This document shows positions 7,037 to 10,265 of a stretch of 10,265 bases of DNA, piece by piece. Position numbers and translations under genes: made by a program. Below the pieces are notes generated by a model, which did no database searches, was not told the origin of the DNA, and saw only the letters and a program-made list of their open reading frames with translations. The first letter of the stretch is position 1; each line of letters begins with the position of its first letter. Source of the DNA: an uncultured Clostridia bacterium (lineage in GTDB: Bacteria > Bacillota > Clostridia > Christensenellales > Borkfalkiaceae); assembly GCA_947630775.1 (NCBI GenBank), contig CANRIY010000055.1:1-10265 (forward strand). The letters run 5' to 3'.

Positions 7037-7052
7037 AATAAGGGGGGAATTT

Positions 7053-7074
7053 TTTTCGCCTTTTACGGCGAAAA
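7053..7074. other. Stem-loop upstream of lacI
   Basis: TTTTCGCC (7053-7060) and GGCGAAAA (7067-7074) form a perfect 8-bp stem with a 6-base loop. The T-run precedes the stem on the plus strand and is an A-run after it on the minus strand, so it does not read as an intrinsic terminator in either direction. Role unknown. Confidence 0.4.
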
Positions 7075-7105
7075 GAGGATGAATAAGGTTGATGAGGATG
7101 AGGGG

Positions 7106-7165
7106 TTCTCGGCGCCCCTCTCAGGGGAGCATGGGGAAGGGCCTACCCCTTCGGGGGTGGAGCAA
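7106..7165 (+). repeat. Type 1 palindromic repeat copy D (internally deleted)
   Basis: The left part, CTCGGCGCCCCTCTCAGGGG plus AGC, shares the 16-base core CCCCTCTCAGGGGAGC with the copy at 1771-1904. The right part, TACCCCTTCGGGGGTGGAGC plus AA, matches the other end of that copy (CACCCCTCGAGGGGTGAGC plus AA). The middle 70-80 bases are missing. It lies between malE and lacI. Confidence 0.55.
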
Positions 7166-7203
7166 CGCGTCCTGCCAAGGATTGATAATCCTTGGCGCGT
7201 TGC
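7162..7203. repeat. Long bulged hairpin
   Basis: An inner perfect stem CCAAGGATT-GAT-AATCCTTGG (7175-7195) is extended by an outer stem GCAACGCG (7162-7169) with CGCGTTGC (7196-7203). A single-sided 5-base bulge, TCCTG (7170-7174), separates the stems. That gives 17 paired bases in total. It is unlike the neighbouring G/C-run repeats and could belong to another dispersed family or encode a structured RNA segment. Confidence 0.6.
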
Positions 7204-7243
7204 GACATGAGTGAGCGCATTATCTCGCGCGAACGGTGACCGA

Positions 7244-7263
7244 ATGCGGGTCTCTACCCGCAT
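7244..7263. repeat. Perfect 8-bp hairpin
   Basis: ATGCGGGT-CTCT-ACCCGCAT is a perfect inverted repeat with a tetraloop. It lies between the bulged hairpin and the type 2 repeat in the malE-lacI gap. There is no T-run, so it is not a typical terminator. It may form one array with 7162-7203. Confidence 0.5.
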
Positions 7264-7312
7264 GAGACGGCTCCGCCGCAGGCGGTGGTGGGGGGGATGA
7301 TGTTATCCTTAT

Positions 7313-7376
7313 CCCCCCATCCGTCACGGCTTGCGCCGTGCCACCCTCCCCCCATGGGGGGTAGGGCTTGCTCGGG
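7313..7376. repeat. Type 2 palindromic repeat copy 2, at the 3' end of malE
   Basis: It shares CCCCATCCGTCACGGC and GCCGTGCCACC with the copy at 1593-1674. Stems are CACGGC-TTGC-GCCGTG (7325-7340) and CCCCCC-AT-GGGGGG (7348-7361). It begins 13 bases after the malE stop on the transcribed strand. There is no T-run, so transcript protection, in the manner of the REP sequences after E. coli malE, is as likely as termination. Confidence 0.6.
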
Positions 7377-7389
7377 GACAGGGTTTTCT

Positions 7390-8658
7390 TTACAGCGTGC
7401 TCTTCAGGTCGGAGACGAACTTGTCGAGGGCGGCCTGCAAACTTGCGTCGTCGCCGTCGAGCGAGCCGTTGTAAATGGACGAGCCGAGCGATTTTGCCGC
7501 TTCCCAATATCTCGAAATTTCGGGGATAATGGGCACGGGAACGGACTTATCCAGTTGCTCGCGGATGACCTTAAAGAACGGATCGTCCTTCACCGCCGCA
7601 TTCTGCTGGGCGTTCTTGTTGGAAGGGTAGTATCCCCTCTCCGCGGCATAGCGGAGCTGGTTCTGCTCGTTCGTGATGAACGCCGCAAGGCGCGTCGCGG
7701 TCGCCTTATGGGCCGACATGTTGTTGACGATGTACTGCTTGCTGTTGGAAAACGCGATGAGCTGTTTCTCTTCGCCGTCAATGGTAATGGACGGAAGGGT
7801 GCGATATTTGATATTCGTCGCGCCCTTGAAGGTGTCCTGCATCTCCCAGCCGCCCGAAATGCATGCGCCGAGGCGGTTGTTGAGAACGGCGGTCGCCAAA
7901 TTTTTGGCGTCGTCCGATTTGAACTTCCCGCCCGACTGACGGAAATTCTTGGCGGCGTACTGCATGAACTTCAAGCCGTTTTCATTGTTCCAGTTGCAGG
8001 CGTTGACATTGTCGCCGTTTTCGCCGAACAGCGTACAGCCGACGGCAAAGAATCCCATGTTGAAATAGAACCCGTCTTCCATGCGGAAGCCGAACGCCAT
8101 CGCCGTTTCCTTGCTGCCGGGAATGTTGGGCATATCGGCGGCGAGCATCTGATCGACGCTTCCGAGGAATTCGCTCAGATCCTGCTTGTCGTCGGGGAAG
8201 AGGACCGTCGAGTAGTACTCGATGTAGGTATCCATCGTGAGCGGGAAGCCGTAGAGTTTCCCGTCATAGGTCGCCTGTTGGACGGTCGCGGGGTCGTTGT
8301 TGTTGCGGATGTCGGAAGCGAACGTCGCCGCGGTGCCGTCTCTGATTTCAGAGAGGAGCCCCGCTTTCGCCATAATTCCGACTTGGTCGTGCGGGATGAG
8401 AACGACGTCTGCCGCCTTTTCGGGATCCTTCGCGACAACCGACTGCGCGTCCCAAGCGTCCTGCACTTCCACGCGGATATTTTCGGTGACGTCGGGGTTG
8501 GCGGCCTTGAACTCTTCTACGATCTGTTTGAGAAGTTCTTGGTCTTCCGCGCCGCCCCATACGACGACTTCTTCCGCGTCTCTGCCGCACCCTGCGAACA
8601 TCCCCATCGAAAGACACGCGCACAGGGCAAGCGTTGCGATTTTTGTGATTGTTTTCAT
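7390..8658 (-). CDS. malE: Maltose/maltodextrin-binding lipoprotein (ABC transporter substrate-binding protein)
   Basis: This lipid-anchored protein on the outer face of the membrane captures maltodextrins for the MalF-containing importer. The 422-residue product starts at 8658 behind AAGGAG. The N-terminus has two lysines, a hydrophobic core and a lipobox MFAGC, with Cys24 as the lipid-modified residue. The mature part shows family 1 solute-binding features: VVVWGGAEDQELLKQIVEEF (31-50), LIPHDQVGIMAKAGLL, YDGKLYGFPLTMDTYIEYYS, and near the C-terminus VPIIPEISRYWEAAKSLGSS, which parallels the MPNIPQMSAFW stretch of E. coli MalE. The open frame continues upstream to 8913, but that part is repeat sequence and is excluded. 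It is separated from the permease gene by lacI and the enzymes, an unusual order. Upstream terminator and repeats suggest its own promoter, but none was identified. Binding of another oligosaccharide cannot be excluded. Confidence 0.92.
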   Translation of the reverse strand: MKTITKIATLALCACLSMGMFAGCGRDAEEVVVWGGAEDQELLKQIVEEFKAANPDVTENIRVEVQDAWDAQSVVAKDPEKAADVVLIPHDQVGIMAKAGLLSEIRDGTAATFASDIRNNNDPATVQQATYDGKLYGFPLTMDTYIEYYSTVLFPDDKQDLSEFLGSVDQMLAADMPNIPGSKETAMAFGFRMEDGFYFNMGFFAVGCTLFGENGDNVNACNWNNENGLKFMQYAAKNFRQSGGKFKSDDAKNLATAVLNNRLGACISGGWEMQDTFKGATNIKYRTLPSITIDGEEKQLIAFSNSKQYIVNNMSAHKATATRLAAFITNEQNQLRYAAERGYYPSNKNAQQNAAVKDDPFFKVIREQLDKSVPVPIIPEISRYWEAAKSLGSSIYNGSLDGDDASLQAALDKFVSDLKSTL

Positions 8659-8686
8659 GGTTTCTCCTTGATTTGAGAATTGGTTT

Positions 8687-8834
8687 GCCCACCCCCCTAC
8701 CCGTTGCGGCGGCAGGGACCGCCACAACCCCGTCGGCGAGGCCACGCCTCCTGTCGCGGCGTCCCTCACAGCCCATCGGGCTGTTGAGAAGAATGACGCC
8801 GCTCCTCCCCTAAGGAGGGGGCACGCGCGCGGGC
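8687..8834. repeat. Composite palindromic repeat (type 3 ends around extra stem-loops)
   Basis: The left end GCCCACCCCCCTA and right end GGAGGGGGCACGCGCGCGG match the ends of the short element at 1703-1745, but about 100 extra bases lie between them. Those hold ACAGCCC-ATC-GGGCTGT (8768-8784), GGCGG/CCGCC (8708-8723) and GAAGAATGACGCC (8789-8801), which resembles the end of the element at 5963-6076. It looks like one repeat inserted in another. It fills most of the malE upstream region. Confidence 0.5.
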
Positions 8835-8866
8835 GGAAAGAGGCAGGCAAAGAATAAGGGAAAAAC

Positions 8867-8904
8867 GCAAACAGAACAGCGGCATTTGCCGCTGTTCTGT
8901 TTGC
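8867..8904 (-). terminator. Strong intrinsic terminator of the GxW-repeat gene
   Basis: GCAAACAGAACAGCGGC (8867-8883) and its exact complement (8888-8904) form a 17-bp perfect stem with the loop ATTT. On the minus strand it starts 17 bases past the stop of the upstream gene and is followed by GTTTTTCCC. This separates that gene from malE. Confidence 0.9.
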
Positions 8905-8921
8905 TTGCTTCATCGGAAGAT

Positions 8922-10265
8922 CTATGCGGTGGTGTCGGTCACCTTTTCGAAGTAATGATAGATCTCAAACACGGAGTTGAACAAGCAGAGCCTGCCGTCC
9001 TCTTCCCATTGAAGGTTCCATTCATCGATCCCCACCGTCACGTTATAATAGTCTTCTTTTACTTTCGCCAGAACGGCTTCCGCTCCGTTATAGCGGAGCA
9101 TGCCGTCTTTATCGACAACAATGGTGTTGCCCTGATCGTCCGCCCACTTGCCGCGGTACTTCTCGGGCAGAGGGTCGGAGGTCGGATGATCCGCTCTCGT
9201 CGAATAGATCGCGCCATATTCGTCGCTGCCGTAGTTGCGGAGCTCGATCGTCGCTTCCGTCATGTTATAGATCAAGAAGAACAGATCGCCGTTTGCATAG
9301 ACGAAGTAGGTGATGCGTTCTTCGCCGATATCGGTCGGATTCGCAAACACGGTTGCCAAATACCGTCCGTAGAAAATAGAAGTCTTGTAGATGAGCAGCG
9401 GATCGCCGTCACCCGTCCACTCGCCGATGAGCATATCGTCGATGATAACGGTCGGGATCGTCGTCTCTTTGAGATAGTAAGCGTTTTCCGTCCTCTCGTT
9501 CTCGACATAGCTCACACCGAGGAAATATGCCTCGAAATCCATGAGAAGCTGGATCGTATAGGTCTTGGAGTCGCCCTCGTCGTCAGTGACGGTGAAGACA
9601 TAGCCGTCGACGATCCCCGCACGGACAAGCTGAATGGACTCACCGTCGAAGGTGCAGCCGTCCCGATCGATCACAAGATAGCTTCCGACGGTACCCGAAC
9701 CGTTCTTTTTCCATGTGCCGTAGTACTGCTGTTCGACGTGACCGTTTCCGAGCGTGTAGGTATAGCCGCCGTATTCCGTGATCGAGAGTATAGAGTCCGT
9801 GTCGTGATAGATATCATACGCCTTGTTGCCCGCGATCACGGTGTAGGAATGCCCGCCGACGCCGTTTTCGTGCTCAAGTGCGGCAATGACCTTGCCTTCA
9901 ACGCCATCGACGGTGACTTTGCCGTCTTGATCCACCGCCAAATTGATCACAGCGGAAGTCCACTCCGTTCCGAGAAGATCGGAATCCGTGACGAAAAGTT
10001 CGGGGCAATCCTTCTTGATGAAGATATAAGAATACCGCCCTGCAAGGATATCGGGGTTATCCTCCATATAGTAATTTTCGAAAAGGGTGAGAATATTCCC
10101 GTTAGCCGAGATGCCGTAATTCTTTCCGTCATGCTTGAATTCCGCATTCATGTTGACGGCCACTTCATCGCCGTTAAATTTCACGACAACAACGCCGCCC
10201 ACCGTCTCGATCGACAAAGTATCGCCGGGCGTCGTGACGCCTTCCCACTCGCCGGGATAATCCTC
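8922..10265 (-). CDS. Tandem GxW-repeat beta-rich protein, unknown function (5' end outside window)
   Basis: I do not recognise this protein. The 447 residues in view run from the window edge without a start; a TTG at 10217 is internal, since the frame and the repeat pattern (EDYPGEWEG) continue upstream of it. At least five repeats of 83-98 residues begin with a G-x-W motif: PGEW (Trp7), GTEW (102), YGTW (185), IGEW (283) and RGKW (374). Most continue with alternating hydrophobic residues, a turn such as DQDGK, DRDG or DKDG, and aromatic-rich strands ending in YY or YF. This looks like small beta-barrel or lipocalin-like modules in a row. Composition is acidic and Tyr-rich with one Cys in many repeats absent, typical of secreted or surface proteins. 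The C-terminus (KVTDTTA) has no LPXTG motif or membrane anchor. Its own terminator separates it from malE, so a role in glucan binding is only a guess. Confidence 0.8.
   Translation of the reverse strand, partial: EDYPGEWEGVTTPGDTLSIETVGGVVVVKFNGDEVAVNMNAEFKHDGKNYGISANGNILTLFENYYMEDNPDILAGRYSYIFIKKDCPELFVTDSDLLGTEWTSAVINLAVDQDGKVTVDGVEGKVIAALEHENGVGGHSYTVIAGNKAYDIYHDTDSILSITEYGGYTYTLGNGHVEQQYYGTWKKNGSGTVGSYLVIDRDGCTFDGESIQLVRAGIVDGYVFTVTDDEGDSKTYTIQLLMDFEAYFLGVSYVENERTENAYYLKETTIPTVIIDDMLIGEWTGDGDPLLIYKTSIFYGRYLATVFANPTDIGEERITYFVYANGDLFFLIYNMTEATIELRNYGSDEYGAIYSTRADHPTSDPLPEKYRGKWADDQGNTIVVDKDGMLRYNGAEAVLAKVKEDYYNVTVGIDEWNLQWEEDGRLCLFNSVFEIYHYFEKVTDTTA

Noticed and set aside
6205..7041. 278-codon plus-strand open frame opposite lacI
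   Set aside because: It mirrors the lacI gene, whose helix-turn-helix is unmistakable on the minus strand.
7053..7074. Terminator upstream of lacI
   Set aside because: The stem is good, but the T-run is on the wrong side for either strand.
7106..7376. CRISPR array, because of repeated palindromes in the malE-lacI gap
   Set aside because: The units differ in length and sequence, there is no regular spacer size, and no cas gene is present.
7285..8676. 463-codon plus-strand open frame opposite malE
   Set aside because: It is an antisense shadow of a clear lipoprotein gene, without a ribosome site or familiar motifs.
8659..8913. An 85-codon N-terminal extension of malE
   Set aside because: It runs through palindromic repeats and the terminator. 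The real start at 8658 has a ribosome site and gives a proper lipoprotein signal.
10215..10217. TTG as the start of the GxW-repeat gene
   Set aside because: The frame stays open to the window edge and another G-x-W motif lies upstream of it, so the gene continues outside.

Overview
The window looks like part of a maltodextrin uptake and breakdown locus from an anaerobic Clostridia-type Firmicute, probably an uncultured gut lineage. The evidence is the strong AGGAGG-type ribosome binding sites, the lipoprotein MalE, the LacI-family regulator, and GC-rich stem-loop repeats that recall those of gut Firmicutes genomes. The lineage is inferred from style and was not checked by any search. All convincing genes lie on the minus strand, so the locus reads from right to left.

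In transcription order: (1) a 5'-truncated protein of five tandem 'GxW' beta-rich repeats (8922-10265), closed by a strong intrinsic terminator (8867-8904); (2) a maltose/maltodextrin-binding lipoprotein, MalE type (7390-8658); (3) a short LacI-family regulator (6190-6993); (4) a promoter region with a LacI-type operator (6138-6151); (5) a cytoplasmic GH13 neopullulanase/cyclomaltodextrinase (4152-5930), which overlaps (6) an alpha-glucan phosphorylase (1918-4155) by ATGA; (7) a MalF-type permease (1-1387) that runs off the left edge. MalE captures maltodextrins outside the cell and MalF, with an unseen MalG and ATPase, imports them. The amylase cuts or debranches them and the phosphorylase releases glucose-1-phosphate. 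The LacI protein probably controls the amylase-phosphorylase unit.

The unusual part is the repeat content. Four of the gaps between genes (1388-1917, 5931-6189, 6994-7389 and 8659-8866) hold dispersed palindromic repeats of at least four kinds. One kind (type 1) occurs three times: whole in the phosphorylase-malF gap, internally deleted upstream of lacI, and whole inside the amylase coding sequence. There it keeps the reading frame and adds about 41 residues to domain B. This resembles the protein-coding palindromic elements (RPEs) of Rickettsia and is the observation most worth following. A second, MITE-like element with 14-bp perfect terminal inverted repeats lies in the amylase leader, just upstream of a start codon that has no recognisable Shine-Dalgarno sequence.
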